A DNA stretch of 64,000 nucleotides from Mycolicibacterium rhodesiae NBB3 (lineage in GTDB: Bacteria > Actinomycetota > Actinomycetes > Mycobacteriales > Mycobacteriaceae). The notes beneath the pieces are model-generated. The model did not search any database and was not told the DNA's origin. It was given only the letters and a program-made list of their open reading frames with translations. The stretch is from NCBI RefSeq assembly GCF_000230895.2, contig NC_016604.1, forward strand, positions 372,001 through 436,000, read 5' to 3'. This document shows positions 26,240-36,790 of the stretch, one piece after another (positions within the stretch are counted from its first letter, which is position 1; the number at the start of each line of letters is the position of its first letter). Both the position numbers and the translations under genes were made by a program.

Positions 26240-27487
26240 TCAGGCGGCTAACTCACGACCGCTCTGCAAGCGCTTCTCCCGGCGCCGTGCGCGCACCGCG
26301 GCGATCGCCGACTTGAGCCCACGTCGCTGCTCCGGCGCGAGGTCGTCGAACATCCGCTCGCTGCGGGTTTCCGGCGCATTGTCGCGGGTGTCGCGCAGGT
26401 ACTTGTCCGGCAGGGACAGCTTCGCGATGGTCCGCCACGTCTTGCCGTACTGCACCAGGAAGTTGCCCGTCGTGTACGGCAGGTCGTACTTGTCGCACAG
26501 CTGGCGCACCCGGATCGAGATCTCCTCGTACCGGTTGCTCGGCAGGTCCGGATACAGATGGTGCTCGATCTGATGGGACAGGTTGCCGCTCATGAACCGC
26601 AGCGCCGGACCCGCTTCGAAGTTGGCGCTGCCAAGCATCTGGCGGAGGTACCACTGACCTTTGCTCTCGCCGACCATATCGGTCTTGGTGAATTTGTCTG
26701 CGCCGTCAGGGAAGTGGCCGCAAAAGATGACCGCGTTGGCCCAGACGTTGCGGATGACGTTTGCGACAGCGTTGGCCTTCAGCGTTGACATGAAGGTCGC
26801 GCCCGGCGACAGTGACGTCAGCGCCGGATACGCCACGTAGTCCTTGAACACCTGTTGGCCGGCCTTCACGCCGAACTCGCGTACCCGGACCAGCGTCGCG
26901 GCACGGTCGTCGCCACCCTTGGCGATCTTGCCCAGTTCGAGGTGCTGCAATCCGACGCCCCACTCGAAGCCGATGGCCAGCAGGGTGTTGAACAGCAGGT
27001 TGCCGTACAGGTTGAACGGCTTCCACTTCGCGTCGCGGGTGACCCGGATGACGCCGTACCCCACGTCGTCATCCATGCCCAGGATGTTCGTGTACTTGTG
27101 ATGCATGAAGTTGTGGGTGAAGCGCCAGTGCTTGGACGACCCGCTCATGTCCCACTCCCACGAGGAGGAGTGAATCTCGGGATCGTTCATCCAGTCCCAC
27201 TGGCCGTGCATGACGTTGTGGCCGATCTCCATGTTCTCGATGATCTTGGCCACGCCCAGGGTGACGGTGCCCGCCCACCATGCCGAGCGGCGCGAGCTCG
27301 CGGCCAGGGTGAGCCGACCTGCCAGCTCCAGTGCCCGCTGCGCGGCGATGGTGCGGCGGATGTAGCGCGCATCGCGCTCACCGCGGGAGTCCTCGATGTC
27401 CTGGCGGATGGCGTCCAGCTCGACAGCCAGACTCTCGATGTCCGATTCGGACAGATGTACAAATTCAGGAACGTCAGTGATCGCCAT
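26240..27487 (-). CDS. desA3: Stearoyl-CoA 9-desaturase-type fatty acid desaturase DesA3
   Basis: 415 residues of the membrane fatty-acid desaturase family with three histidine boxes: GHNVMHGQ, HNFMHHKY and HQIEHHLYP. Hydrophobic segments lie between boxes (around NLLFNTLLAIGFEWGVG and the NVWANAVIFCG region). It introduces a double bond into acyl-CoA (oleate formation), taking electrons from the adjacent ferredoxin-type reductase, as in Rv3229c-Rv3230c. A perfect 10-bp inverted repeat lies 38-61 bases upstream. A GAGGAGGGC ribosome site precedes the ATG. Confidence 0.94.
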   Translation of the reverse strand: MAITDVPEFVHLSESDIESLAVELDAIRQDIEDSRGERDARYIRRTIAAQRALELAGRLTLAASSRRSAWWAGTVTLGVAKIIENMEIGHNVMHGQWDWMNDPEIHSSSWEWDMSGSSKHWRFTHNFMHHKYTNILGMDDDVGYGVIRVTRDAKWKPFNLYGNLLFNTLLAIGFEWGVGLQHLELGKIAKGGDDRAATLVRVREFGVKAGQQVFKDYVAYPALTSLSPGATFMSTLKANAVANVIRNVWANAVIFCGHFPDGADKFTKTDMVGESKGQWYLRQMLGSANFEAGPALRFMSGNLSHQIEHHLYPDLPSNRYEEISIRVRQLCDKYDLPYTTGNFLVQYGKTWRTIAKLSLPDKYLRDTRDNAPETRSERMFDDLAPEQRRGLKSAIAAVRARRREKRLQSGRELAA

Positions 27488-27524
27488 CGTCGTGCCCTCC
27501 TCTCGGTCTCGGTGCTACGTTACC

Positions 27525-27548
27525 GTAACCTACGTACCCGTAGGTTAC
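27525..27548 (-). promoter_or_regulatory. Palindromic operator upstream of desA3
   Basis: GTAACCTACG (27525-27534) and CGTAGGTTAC (27539-27548) form a perfect 10-bp inverted repeat around TACC. An overlapping GTTACCGTAAC palindrome lies at 27519-27529. A closely similar sequence abuts the start of the reductase gene at 28741, indicating one repressor for both genes. The size suits a TetR dimer pair. Confidence 0.7.
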
Positions 27549-27561
27549 TCGTCAGTAAACC

Positions 27562-28740
27562 TTATATGTCCAGCGTGCAATCCCCGGAAGCGGCGGATAC
27601 ACACGTCTGTATCCGCGTGCCGGGTTCATGTTCGACGCCCGTACGCAGGTCGCGGACATGCCCGTCGAGCAGGCTGACGACACAGGATTGACAGATGCCC
27701 ATCCGGCAGCCGAACGGCATCTGCACGCCGACATCTTCACCCGCGTCCATCAGCGGCGTCGCGGCGTCCACGGTGACGGTCTTGCCGCTGCGCGCGAACG
27801 CCACGGTGCCGCCTCCCTCGATGTCGCCGCCGGAGCGGCTCCGGCGACCGTGCGGCGCCGCCTTCGACACGGCGAAACGCTCCAGGTGCAGCTGGTCGGC
27901 GATGCCTGCGGCCGCCCAGGTGCGCTCGGCGGTGTCGAGCATGCCCTCGGGGCCGCAGGCCCACACCTGGCGCTCGCGCCAGTCGGGTACCTCGTCGTCC
28001 AGACGTGACAGATCCAGTCGGCCCTGGGTGCGGGTCGCGCGCGACCGAAGCCGGTAGCCGGGGTGGTCACGTTGCAAATCCGCCAGCTCCGCGGCGAACA
28101 AGACGTCGGATTCCGTTGGCGCCGAATGCAAATGGACAACATCGGTGATCTGACCCCGACGAGTCAGCGTGCGCAGCATCGACATCACCGGCGTGATACC
28201 CGAACCGCCCGTGATGAACAGCACCTTGGCGGGTGCGGGGTCGGGCAACACGAAGTTCCCCTGCGGTGCAGCGAGCCGAACGATGGTGCCGGGCGCCACC
28301 CCGCCGACGAGGTGCGTCGACAGAAACCCCTCAGGCATGGCCTTGACGGTGATGGTGATGGTGCGGCTGGGCCCCGATGCTCGGGCGTTCACCGGAGTCG
28401 AGGTCAACGAGTAGGACCGCCACCGCCAGCGTCCGTCGACCAACAGCCCGATGCCGATGTACTGGCCGGGCTGGTAGTTGAAGGAGAAACCCCACCCCGG
28501 CTTGATCACCAGGGTCGCCGAATCCTCGGTCTCGCGGCGCACCTCGACGATGCGCCCACGGAGCTCGCGCGCCGACCAGAGCGGGTTCGCAAGCTTCAGG
28601 TAGTCGTCGGGCAGCAGCGGTGTGGTGATCCGTTGAGCGACAGTGCGCAGCGCGTGCCAGGCCGGATGTTTCACGCCGACGACGGCCGCACGTTGCGTGT
28701 CGACCACCTTCGCCGAGATCTTGACCTGGTTCTTTGCCAC
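27562..28740 (-). CDS. Ferredoxin/flavin oxidoreductase partner of DesA3 (Rv3230c homologue)
   Basis: 392 residues. A FAD-binding barrel ([10 protein letters not shown], the RxYS motif) is followed by a nicotinamide-binding domain ([25 protein letters not shown]) and a C-terminal plant-type [2Fe-2S] domain ([16 protein letters not shown], then a distal Cys in [10 protein letters not shown]). It passes NADPH electrons through FAD and the cluster to DesA3. The GTG start at 28740 directly abuts the operator-like palindrome, and no ribosome site is visible, so the mRNA is probably leaderless or nearly so. About 75 bp separate it from desA3. Confidence 0.92.
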   Translation of the reverse strand: MAKNQVKISAKVVDTQRAAVVGVKHPAWHALRTVAQRITTPLLPDDYLKLANPLWSARELRGRIVEVRRETEDSATLVIKPGWGFSFNYQPGQYIGIGLLVDGRWRWRSYSLTSTPVNARASGPSRTITITVKAMPEGFLSTHLVGGVAPGTIVRLAAPQGNFVLPDPAPAKVLFITGGSGITPVMSMLRTLTRRGQITDVVHLHSAPTESDVLFAAELADLQRDHPGYRLRSRATRTQGRLDLSRLDDEVPDWRERQVWACGPEGMLDTAERTWAAAGIADQLHLERFAVSKAAPHGRRSRSGGDIEGGGTVAFARSGKTVTVDAATPLMDAGEDVGVQMPFGCRMGICQSCVVSLLDGHVRDLRTGVEHEPGTRIQTCVSAASGDCTLDI

Positions 28741-28774
28741 GTAACCTACGGTACCGTAACTTACGGTCCCGTAC
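28741..28774 (-). promoter_or_regulatory. Palindromic operator/promoter at the reductase start
   Basis: GTAACCTACGGTACCGTAAC followed by TTACGG contains the nested palindromes ACGGTACCGT and CGTAACTTACG, and shares GTAACCTACG exactly with the desA3 operator. On the minus strand TAAGTT and TAGGTT are -10-like. The site ends at the first base of the GTG start codon, so binding would block transcription initiation directly. Confidence 0.65.
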
Positions 28775-28792
28775 CCAATGGAGTAACCCCCA

Positions 28793-29290
28793 TCACAGCA
28801 GTTCGAGCAGAAACGGCAACTCCTGCGGCGCGTACCACGCCAGGTCGTGATCCTGAGCGTCCCCGACCACGAACTCGGCGTCCTCGTCCCCGAGGTCGGC
28901 CTCGTCGACGACCTCGATCGCCGCCAGCACCGCGGGCTGAGCATCGGCGTTGTCGACGTACGCCGCGATCACGTCGCCGAAGGCGACCGGCGCCGACAGC
29001 CGCACCACCGCGTCGTCGAGATCGGCACGAAGAGTCACATCCGCGACCTCGGCCTCCACGACCGCGCGCCGCGGCGGCATGTCCGATGTGCCGTCGGCGG
29101 CGAGCAGCCGCAGCGACGCCAGCGCCGCCTCGCGTAGAACCACATCGGCCAGCTCGTCGTCGTCGCCATGGGCGTAGGCCTCACGCAGGGCCGGCGTCAC
29201 GGCGAAGGCGGTTCCACTGCGGGCATGAAGTATCTGGTCAGCGACCAGCTGCTGCAGCATCGCCAGGGTCACGGGGACATACACACGCAC
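28793..29290 (-). CDS. Rv3231c-like conserved actinobacterial protein
   Basis: 165 residues, acidic, beginning [16 protein letters not shown] and ending with ELPFLLELL. Contains [21 protein letters not shown] and the strand-like segments [22 protein letters not shown] and [26 protein letters not shown]. It has no signal peptide, membrane segment or catalytic motif. It corresponds in position and length to Rv3231c (about 169 residues), a DUF6912-type protein of unknown function, immediately upstream of the desaturase reductase. Confidence 0.8.
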   Translation of the reverse strand: MRVYVPVTLAMLQQLVADQILHARSGTAFAVTPALREAYAHGDDDELADVVLREAALASLRLLAADGTSDMPPRRAVVEAEVADVTLRADLDDAVVRLSAPVAFGDVIAAYVDNADAQPAVLAAIEVVDEADLGDEDAEFVVGDAQDHDLAWYAPQELPFLLELL

Positions 29291-29299
29291 GCGGGAAGG

Positions 29300-31045
29300 T
29301 TAACCGGCCCCGTTGTCCTCGGCTTGAGGATCCTTCTCCACCGCGATCACGAAATCGTCGCCGTGCTGGGTGACGCCGGTGACGACCGCGTTGTTCACCG
29401 CTTCGGCCGCGTACTGGCGGCGCACCACCTTCGGGTCGGTGCGCAAGTCCTTCACCAGGGCCACCGCGAGACCGATCATGACGAGCAGGAATGGCAGCGC
29501 CGCGATGATGGTGATGGTCTGCAGGCCTGTCAGCGCGTCCTCCCCGCCGACCAGCAGCATCACCGCCGCCACCGCTCCCATCGCGACACCCCAGAAGATG
29601 ACGGTGCCTCTGCCCGGCTTGATCGTTCCCCGTTCAGACAGCGAGCCCATGACGATCGACGCCGCGTCTGCGCCCGACACGAAGAAGATCGCGACGAGCA
29701 CCATCACCAGGACGCTCGCGATCGTCGCGATCGGATACCGGTCGAGGAGCCCGAACAGCTGCGCCTCGATGCTGCCCTCGCCGGCGAGGTCCGCACCTTC
29801 CTGCTGGACCCTGATCGCGGCCCCGCCGAACACCGCGAACCACACCAGCGACACCAGGCTGGGCACCAGCAGCACGCCGGCGACGAACTGCCGGATCGTG
29901 CGGCCGCGCGAGATCCGCGCGATGAACATGCCGACGAACGGCGTCCACGACACCCACCACGCCCAATAGAAGATCGTCCAGGACTGCAGCCAGGTGTTGA
30001 CGTCGGCGCCCTCGGCCCCCGTGCGCGCAGACATCATCGCGAGGTCACCGACATAACTGGCCAACGCAGTCGGCATCAGATTGAGGATGAAAACCGTTGG
30101 CCCGACAACGAATACGAATAGAGCCAGCACGATGGCCAGCACCATGTTGATGTTCGACAGCCACTGGATACCGCGCGCGATCCCCGACACCGCGGACAGC
30201 ACGAACGCGATCGTGAGCACCGTGATGATGACAATCAGAATCGTGTTTCCGGTCTCGCCGATACCGCCGACGATCTGCAGGCCACTGCGGATCTGAAGCG
30301 CGCCCAGGCCCAGCGACGCGGCGGACCCGAACAGCGTGGCGAAGATCGCCAGCATGTCAATGACCTTGCCCCACAGCCCGTGCGCCCGGCGGCCGAGCAG
30401 CGGCTCGAACGCCGCACTGATCAGCTGAAGCCGGCCCTTGCGGTACACGCCGTAGGCGATCGCCAGCCCGACCACCGCGTAGATCGCCCATGGATGCAGC
30501 GTCCAGTGGAACAGCGTGGTGGCCATCGCGTTCTGAACGGCTTCCGGGTTGCCCGCGGCGCCGGTTCCCGGCGGCGGCGTGGTGAAATGCGTCAGCGGCT
30601 CGGCGACGCCGAAGAACATCAGACCGATGCCCATCCCGGCAGAGAACATCATGGCGATCCAGGACACCCCGTTGAACTCGGGCTCCTCGTCGTCTCGGCC
30701 CAGCGGGATCGTGCCGTACCGGCCGAGCGCGAGCCAGAGCACGAAAACGACGAAGCCCGACCCGGTCAGCACGAACAACCAGCCGGTGTTGTCCATCACC
30801 CAGGTCAGCGCGCTGCTGGATGCTCCGGCCAGCGACGGCGTGCTGACGAAGCCCCACACCAGGAACCCGACGGCGATGACGGCAGTGACCCCGAAGACGA
30901 CCCAGTCCACGCCGCGCGAGCGTGTGTACGCGGCTTCCTCGACGGGTACATCGAGGACTGGATGAGGGATGACCTGGTCAGCGGGCGAAGACAGAGCCCG
31001 TTGTACGGTCTTGCGCGATTTTCGGTCTTCGGCGTCGATAGTCAC
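29300..31045 (-). CDS. BCCT-family osmolyte (glycine betaine/choline) transporter
   Basis: 581 residues with 12 predicted membrane helices. Family signatures are MMFSAGMGIGLMFFGVAEP (Gly-rich TM3), HWTLHPWAIYAVVGL, and the Trp-rich TM8 stretch IFYWAWWVSWTPFVGMFIARISRGRTIRQF. It couples Na+ or H+ to uptake of betaine-type solutes. A hydrophilic C-terminal tail (VVRRQYAAEAVNN, EKDPQAEDN) may sense osmolality. GTG 31045 is chosen over a longer frame that would run into the wax-synthase gene. It is not at this position in M. tuberculosis. Confidence 0.9.
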   Translation of the reverse strand: MTIDAEDRKSRKTVQRALSSPADQVIPHPVLDVPVEEAAYTRSRGVDWVVFGVTAVIAVGFLVWGFVSTPSLAGASSSALTWVMDNTGWLFVLTGSGFVVFVLWLALGRYGTIPLGRDDEEPEFNGVSWIAMMFSAGMGIGLMFFGVAEPLTHFTTPPPGTGAAGNPEAVQNAMATTLFHWTLHPWAIYAVVGLAIAYGVYRKGRLQLISAAFEPLLGRRAHGLWGKVIDMLAIFATLFGSAASLGLGALQIRSGLQIVGGIGETGNTILIVIITVLTIAFVLSAVSGIARGIQWLSNINMVLAIVLALFVFVVGPTVFILNLMPTALASYVGDLAMMSARTGAEGADVNTWLQSWTIFYWAWWVSWTPFVGMFIARISRGRTIRQFVAGVLLVPSLVSLVWFAVFGGAAIRVQQEGADLAGEGSIEAQLFGLLDRYPIATIASVLVMVLVAIFFVSGADAASIVMGSLSERGTIKPGRGTVIFWGVAMGAVAAVMLLVGGEDALTGLQTITIIAALPFLLVMIGLAVALVKDLRTDPKVVRRQYAAEAVNNAVVTGVTQHGDDFVIAVEKDPQAEDNGAG

Positions 31046-31100
31046 CGGTGAGCCATTCCCCCCGGTGCGGGTTCTCAATCGAGATGGGCCGAACCGGCCG

Positions 31101-32510
31101 TTACCGCGCGGCCTCCAGGAGTTCATCCAGAGCTTCGCCCAACAAGCTGGGGAGCACCTCCACGTCGCTCATCGCATCGCGGTCGGCGTGGATGCCGAAG
31201 TAGAGCATGCCGTTGTACGAGGTCACCCCGATGGCCAGGACCTGATTGTGCAGCAGCGGCGGCACCGAGTAGGTCTCCAGCAGCTTGGTGCCCGCGACGT
31301 ACATCTGTTTCTGCGCGCCGGGCACATTGGTGATCAGCAGGTTGAACTGCCGCGCCGAGAAGTCGGTCGCGACGCGAATTCCCATGGCGTGCAACGTCGG
31401 CGGCGCGAAGCCCGACAGTGTGACGATGGTCCTGGCGTCCACCAGGCTGGCGGCGGTGGGATGAGATTCGGTCGCGTGCGCGATCTGGGACAGCCGGACC
31501 ACCGCGTTGCCCTCCCCCACCGGGAGGTCCACCAGGAACGGCGACACCTGACTGATCGCCTGTCCCGGCCCCGTCGAGTCGAGCTCGGCGTCGGGGTACA
31601 CCGACATCGGCGCCATGGCGCGCATCGTCGTCGTCGCCGTCACCGGCTCGCCGCGCGACAACAGCCAGTTGCGCAGCGCGCCGGCCACCACCGCGAGCAC
31701 GACGTCGTTGACGTCGCAGTCGTACCGAGCCCGGACCAGGCGGTAGTCCTCGAGGCTTCCGCTCGCCACGGTGAGCCTGCGGTTGCGCGACACGGTGGTG
31801 TTCAGCGGGCTGTTGGGCGCGGTGCCGCGGGCGGCGGTGCGCGCCACGTCGACGAATCGGCGGCCGACGTCGGCCAGCTGACCGGCGTTGGTGAGGACAC
31901 CGGTCACCGCCGAGCGCAGTTCTGACAGTTGTTCGGCGGGGCGGGTCATCCATTCGCCCACCGCTCCGAACAGCAGCGAGCGGTCGCTGGGCTCGCGGGC
32001 CGGGATCCAGATGTCCTCGCCGAAATCGGGGGGCTTCTGCGTGCGATCGGCGATGACGTGCCCGATCTCGAGCGCCGTCATACCGTTCACCAACGCCTGA
32101 TGCGACTTGGTGTAGAGCGCAAGCCGGCCCTTGGCCAGACCTTCGATCAGGTACATCTCCCAAAGCGGCCGCGACTTGTCGAGCGAGCGTGAGCCCAGCC
32201 GTGCGATCAGTTCATGCAGCTGCCCGTCGCTGCCGGGAGAGGGCAGGGCCGAACGGCGGATGTGATAGGTGATGTCGAAGTCAGGGTCGTCGACCCACAC
32301 CGGACGGGCCAGACCGAGTGTGACCTCGCGGATCTTCTGGCGGTACCGCGGAATCTGCGGGAGCCGTTGTTCGACGGTCGCGAGCAGGGTTTCGTAACTC
32401 AGCCCGTTGCGTGGCCTGCGCAGAATCGACAACGAGCCCACGTACATCGGCGTCGACGAGTTCTCCAAATGGAAGAAGCCCGCGTCGGAGGCCGACAACC
32501 TCGTCACCAT
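31101..32510 (-). CDS. Wax ester synthase/diacylglycerol acyltransferase family protein (Rv3233c-Rv3234c/Tgs3-like)
   Basis: 469 residues of the WS/DGAT family: N-terminal MVTRLSASDAGFFHLE, PLWEMYLIEGL, the NDVVLAVVAGALRNWL segment in the second half, a PGP-like VNLPVGEGN-type loop, and the C-terminal NLLITNVPGA. The catalytic HHxxxDG motif is replaced by HQALVNG (about residues 135-141), so both the second His and the Asp are lost and acyltransferase activity may be low or absent. In M. tuberculosis this locus is split into two frames, whereas it is intact here. Followed by the BCCT gene. Confidence 0.88.
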   Translation of the reverse strand: MVTRLSASDAGFFHLENSSTPMYVGSLSILRRPRNGLSYETLLATVEQRLPQIPRYRQKIREVTLGLARPVWVDDPDFDITYHIRRSALPSPGSDGQLHELIARLGSRSLDKSRPLWEMYLIEGLAKGRLALYTKSHQALVNGMTALEIGHVIADRTQKPPDFGEDIWIPAREPSDRSLLFGAVGEWMTRPAEQLSELRSAVTGVLTNAGQLADVGRRFVDVARTAARGTAPNSPLNTTVSRNRRLTVASGSLEDYRLVRARYDCDVNDVVLAVVAGALRNWLLSRGEPVTATTTMRAMAPMSVYPDAELDSTGPGQAISQVSPFLVDLPVGEGNAVVRLSQIAHATESHPTAASLVDARTIVTLSGFAPPTLHAMGIRVATDFSARQFNLLITNVPGAQKQMYVAGTKLLETYSVPPLLHNQVLAIGVTSYNGMLYFGIHADRDAMSDVEVLPSLLGEALDELLEAAR

Positions 32511-32699
32511 CGCCGCGCCGCCCCCTCGTTCACTACGCGGATTTCCGCCGCGGTGGTCTTACCGCCAACGGTAGCGACCAATGCTGTCCGTGCGCACCAT
32601 GAGTGCATCTGACCCCCTGCAGGACGTGCGATCATGAACAGATCTGCAACTCTCCGGCAGATGACCGTCCCGTCCCCCTCGATCGCCGGAGAGCATCCC

Positions 32700-33248
32700 A
32701 TGCCAGCATCCCGTACCCACACACCGGGGACCCCACATACGCACGCCCAGACGCGAACGCCGTTGGTGTCACCGGTGGTGGACTACGAACCACCGCTGGT
32801 CGGCATGGGCGTCTGCCGCGCGGCGCCGGCGTTGCGTCGCCGCGCTGCGCGGCCATCGGGGCGGGTCCGTCGCGCGGGATCCCAGCACGTTCGAGAAGCG
32901 GATGCGCCACCCGACGCGGTCGCGTTCACCGACGCCGCGCTGCGTCGCGTGCTGGAAGTGATCGACCGGCGCAGGCCGGTGGCGCAGCTACGGCCCCTGC
33001 TGGCGCCCGCACTGATCGACACGGTCATCGAGCTGAGCCGGACCTCGGACACCAGGGCCGCCCGGACGAAGGGGATGCGCACCGTCGCCAAGCTGTGTCG
33101 GATGCGTCTGCGGATGGTCGACGGGACCGAAGACGCCGCGGCCGAGGTGTTCGGGACCTACACCAGCGGACCGCGGGTGCGCGCGTTCGCGGCGCGGATC
33201 GAACTCAGCGGTGACCGCTGGCGCATCGTCGCCCTGCAGATCGGTTGA
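32700..33248 (+). CDS. Ala/Arg/Pro-rich protein, Rv3235-like (DUF6459)
   Basis: 182 residues if started at ATG 32700, where GGAGAG lies 7-8 bases upstream; an in-frame ATG at 32634 would add 22 residues but lacks a good ribosome site. The N-terminal third is low-complexity (THTPGTPHTHAQTRTP), and the C-terminal 100 residues are folded and basic, with AALRRVLEVIDRRRPVAQLRPLLAPALIDTV split by short loops and ending RIELSGDRWRIVALQIG. Position and this C-terminal block match Rv3235, of unknown function. It is divergent from the wax-synthase-like gene. Confidence 0.75.
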   Translation: MPASRTHTPGTPHTHAQTRTPLVSPVVDYEPPLVGMGVCRAAPALRRRAARPSGRVRRAGSQHVREADAPPDAVAFTDAALRRVLEVIDRRRPVAQLRPLLAPALIDTVIELSRTSDTRAARTKGMRTVAKLCRMRLRMVDGTEDAAAEVFGTYTSGPRVRAFAARIELSGDRWRIVALQIG

Positions 33249-33380
33249 GTCGCCGAGCGGGCGTTCATCGGAATCTACGAAATGCAGAGTTCTACTCGCA
33301 CTTCCTCTGGATCACGCGGATGGCGACGGAAATTTGTCGCCGAACCGACCGGTCATGCGCGCGGCGCTAGGGTGAGGCGC

Positions 33381-33848
33381 GTGGACGGAAACACCATCAG
33401 CGTGGAACGGGTCGTCGACGCGCCGGCCGCGCAGATATTCGCGTTGATCGCCGACGCCGGAAAGCATTCCAGCTTCGACGGCTCGGGGACGGTGGACCAT
33501 TCGAAACAACCCTCGCAGCCCTTGACCCTGGGTTCGGTGTTCGGAATGTCGATGCGGGGCCGTCCCGAATCCCTGTTCCTGCCGTACCGCACGACCAACA
33601 CCGTCATCGAATTCGAACCCGATCGTCGCATCGCCTGGAAAACCACGATGGGGCCGCTCGGGCTGATCGGCGGACGGATCTGGCGATATGAGCTCGAACC
33701 GGTCGACGGTGGCACGCTGATCCGTGAGACATGGGACGTCTCGCAGGATCGGCAGCGGCCGATGCTGCGGATGGGATCGATGCCTCAGCAGGCCGAGGAC
33801 GGCATGCGCGCGACACTGGAGCGCATCGCCGCGTTGTTCACGCGCTAG
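33381..33848 (+). CDS. SRPBCC/polyketide-cyclase-type START-like protein
   Basis: 155 residues of the SRPBCC (Bet v1-like) fold: [29 protein letters not shown] at the N-terminus, the strand-rich [17 protein letters not shown], a [18 protein letters not shown] segment and a long C-terminal helix ([16 protein letters not shown]). Such proteins bind a hydrophobic ligand in a deep cavity. The start is GTG 33381 (GTG 33372 also possible). It converges on secA1 with a 4-base overlap of the stop codons and is not part of the tuberculosis locus. Confidence 0.82.
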   Translation: MDGNTISVERVVDAPAAQIFALIADAGKHSSFDGSGTVDHSKQPSQPLTLGSVFGMSMRGRPESLFLPYRTTNTVIEFEPDRRIAWKTTMGPLGLIGGRIWRYELEPVDGGTLIRETWDVSQDRQRPMLRMGSMPQQAEDGMRATLERIAALFTR

Positions 33849-36679
33849 CCGCGGCGTTTGGTTTCGCGGGCCTGTTGCCGCGCCGCCTCCCGCCGCTCCT
33901 TGCGGGTGCCGCCCGCAGGCTGCCGCGGACCGCCACCGTTTCCGCCCGTGCGTTTGACTTCGGTGGAGCCGTCCTCGGACGGACCGCTGTACGTCATCGG
34001 TGGCGGCTCGTTGTCAATTCCCTTGGCGCGCAAGCCCGACGACGCTCCCGCTCCGGCCGGCGCGGGACGCTCCTTGGTGGCGACCGCACTCTCCTGCGAC
34101 GCCTTGGCCGCTGCGGCCTCCGTGAACTCCCTGAGCCCCTGCGGAGTGGCGACCGGCGCCACCGTCGGCGCGGGCGTAGCTTCGACAGCCACGTTGAACA
34201 GGAAGCCGACCGACTCCTCCTTCATGCCCTCGAGCATGCCGATGAACATGTCGTAGCCCTCACGCTGGTACTCCACCAGCGGGTCGCGCTGCGCCATGGC
34301 GCGCAGGCCGATGCCCTCCTTGAGGTAGTCCATCTCGTAGAGGTGCTCGCGCCACTTGCGGTCGATGACGTTGAGCAGCACGTTGCGCTCCAACTGACGC
34401 ATCGCTCCCTCACCGGCGATCTTCTCGAGCTCCTTCTCGCGGGCGGCATAAGCGCGCTTCGCGTCGGCGAGCAACGCCTCGAGCAACTCCTCACGGGTCA
34501 GCTCGCCGGCCTCGCCGATGGCGTCGGAGTCGATGAGGTCGTGGTGGTCGATGCCGACCGGGTAGAGCTGACGCAGCGCCGTCCACAGCTGCTCCAGGTC
34601 CCAGTCCTCGGAGTAGCCCTCGGCGGTGGCTCCCTCGACGTAGGCGGTGACGACATCGACGAGCATCTTCTCCGCCTGGTCGGCGAGGTTCTCGCCCTCC
34701 AGAATGCGGCGGCGCTCGTCGTAGATGACCATGCGCTGCTTGTTCATGACCTCGTCGTACTTGAGGACGTTCTTGCGGACCTCGAAGTTCTGCTGCTCGA
34801 CCTGGGTCTGGGCGCTCTTGATCGCGCGACTGACCATCTTCGCCTCGATCGGCACGTCGTCGGGCAGGTTCAGCCGGGTCAGCAGCGATTCGAGGGTGGC
34901 CCCGTTGAACCGCCTCATCAACTCGTCGCCCAGTGACAGGTAGAACCGGGACTCACCTGGGTCGCCCTGACGGCCTGATCGACCGCGCAGCTGGTTGTCG
35001 ATGCGACGGGACTCGTGCCGCTCGGTGCCGAGCACATACAACCCGCCGACCTCGATGACATTCTTGGCTTCGTCGGCTGCTTCCGCCTTCACCTGCGGTA
35101 GCAGCTTGTGCCACGCGGCCTCGTAGTCTTCGGGCGTCTCGACCGGGTCCAGGCCCTGGTCACGCAGCCGCTTGTCGACGAGGAAGTCGACGTTGCCGCC
35201 GAGCACGATGTCGGTGCCGCGGCCGGCCATGTTGGTGGCCACCGTGATCGCGTTCAGCCGCCCGGCCTCGGCGATGATGTTGGCCTCCTGCTCGTGGTAC
35301 TTCGCGTTCAGCACGTTGTGCGGGATGCGGCGCTTGGTGAACTGGCGCGACAGGTATTCCGAGCGCTCCACGCTGGTCGTGCCGATCAGCACCGGCTGGC
35401 CCTTCTCGTACCGCTCGCTGACGTCATCGACGACGGCGATGTACTTGGCCTCTTCGGTCTTGTAGATCAGGTCGGACTGGTCGACGCGGACCATCGATTT
35501 GTTGGTCGGGATGCTGACCACCCCGAGCTTGTAGATCTCGTGGAGCTCGGCCGCCTCGGTCTGGGCGGTACCGGTCATGCCCGCGAGCTTGTCGTACAGC
35601 CGGAAGTAGTTCTGCAACGTGATGGTGGCCAGCGTCTGGTTCTCGGCCTTGATCTCGACGTGTTCTTTGGCCTCGATGGCCTGGTGCATGCCCTCGTTGT
35701 AGCGCCGCCCCACCAGCACGCGACCGGTGAACTCGTCGACGATCAGCACTTCGCCGTCGCGCACGATGTAGTCCTTGTCGCGCGTAAAGAGCTCTTTCGC
35801 CTTGATGGAGTTGTTGAGGTAGCTCACCAGCGGCGAGTTGGCGGCCTCATAGAGGTTGTCGATGCCGAGCTGATCCTCGACGAACTCGACGCCGATCTCG
35901 TGCACGCCGATGGTCCGCTTGCGGATGTCGACCTCGTAGTGGACGTCCTTCTCCATCAACGGCGCCAGCCGCGCGAACTCGCTGTACCAGTTCGACGCCC
36001 CGTCCGCCGGACCCGAGATGATCAGCGGGGTGCGGGCTTCGTCGATGAGAATCGAGTCGACCTCGTCGACGACCGCGAAGTTGTGGCCGCGCTGTACGAG
36101 GTCCTCCAGGGAGTGCGCCATGTTGTCGCGCAGGTAGTCGAACCCGAACTCGTTGTTCGTGCCGTAGGTGATGTCGGCGCCGTAGGCGACGCGTCGCTCG
36201 TCGGGTGTCAGGCCGGACAGGATGACGCCGACCTCCAGACCCAGGAAGCGGTGTACGCGGCCCATCCATTCGGCGTCACGTTTGGCGAGATAGTCGTTCA
36301 CGGTGACGACGTGTACGCCCTTACCGGACAGCGCGTTCAGGTAAGCCGGCAACACACAGGTCAGCGTCTTGCCCTCACCGGTCTTCATCTCTGCGACGTT
36401 GCCGAAGTGCAGCGCCGCGCCGCCCATCACCTGGACGTCGAAGTGCCGCTGGTCAAGCACTCGCCAGGCGGCCTCACGGGCGACGGCGAACGCTTCGGGC
36501 AGCATGTCGTCGAGCTCGGCGCCGTCGGCGATCCGCTTCCTGAATTCGTCGGTCTTGGCACGCAGTTCGGCGTCGGAGAGCTTCTCCACGTCGGCGGCCA
36601 GGGTGTTGACGTACTCAGCCACCCCCTTGAGGCGCTTGACCATGCGGCCTTCGCCGAGACGGAGCAACTTATCCAGCAC
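33845..36679 (-). CDS. secA1: Preprotein translocase ATPase SecA1
   Basis: 944 residues: DEAD-like motor with MKTGEGKT (Walker A) at about 105, [20 protein letters not shown], the preprotein crosslinking domain, second nucleotide-binding domain with [11 protein letters not shown] and [19 protein letters not shown], and a helical scaffold. The C-terminal tail is Gly/Pro/basic rich ([17 protein letters not shown]) and lacks the zinc-binding Cys motif of many SecA proteins, as in mycobacterial SecA1. It is the essential housekeeping export ATPase. It lies downstream of hpf, and the intergenic DNA holds a 26-bp tandem repeat. Confidence 0.97.
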   Translation of the reverse strand: MLDKLLRLGEGRMVKRLKGVAEYVNTLAADVEKLSDAELRAKTDEFRKRIADGAELDDMLPEAFAVAREAAWRVLDQRHFDVQVMGGAALHFGNVAEMKTGEGKTLTCVLPAYLNALSGKGVHVVTVNDYLAKRDAEWMGRVHRFLGLEVGVILSGLTPDERRVAYGADITYGTNNEFGFDYLRDNMAHSLEDLVQRGHNFAVVDEVDSILIDEARTPLIISGPADGASNWYSEFARLAPLMEKDVHYEVDIRKRTIGVHEIGVEFVEDQLGIDNLYEAANSPLVSYLNNSIKAKELFTRDKDYIVRDGEVLIVDEFTGRVLVGRRYNEGMHQAIEAKEHVEIKAENQTLATITLQNYFRLYDKLAGMTGTAQTEAAELHEIYKLGVVSIPTNKSMVRVDQSDLIYKTEEAKYIAVVDDVSERYEKGQPVLIGTTSVERSEYLSRQFTKRRIPHNVLNAKYHEQEANIIAEAGRLNAITVATNMAGRGTDIVLGGNVDFLVDKRLRDQGLDPVETPEDYEAAWHKLLPQVKAEAADEAKNVIEVGGLYVLGTERHESRRIDNQLRGRSGRQGDPGESRFYLSLGDELMRRFNGATLESLLTRLNLPDDVPIEAKMVSRAIKSAQTQVEQQNFEVRKNVLKYDEVMNKQRMVIYDERRRILEGENLADQAEKMLVDVVTAYVEGATAEGYSEDWDLEQLWTALRQLYPVGIDHHDLIDSDAIGEAGELTREELLEALLADAKRAYAAREKELEKIAGEGAMRQLERNVLLNVIDRKWREHLYEMDYLKEGIGLRAMAQRDPLVEYQREGYDMFIGMLEGMKEESVGFLFNVAVEATPAPTVAPVATPQGLREFTEAAAAKASQESAVATKERPAPAGAGASSGLRAKGIDNEPPPMTYSGPSEDGSTEVKRTGGNGGGPRQPAGGTRKERREAARQQARETKRRG

Positions 36680-36790
36680 GCTACTTCCCCTATGGGTTGG
36701 AATCGATAGAGCTCAACCCATGGTAGCGACGTGCCACCCCCCGCCGGCGGACCGCGTCAGGCCGGCCGAGTCAGCCTTCCCCTTCGGAGG

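Noticed and set aside
35108..36709. A 533-codon open frame antisense to secA1
   Set aside because: Composition (Val/Asp/Gly/His/Arg runs) is that of a reverse-frame shadow in GC-rich DNA; the sense strand encodes an intact SecA1.
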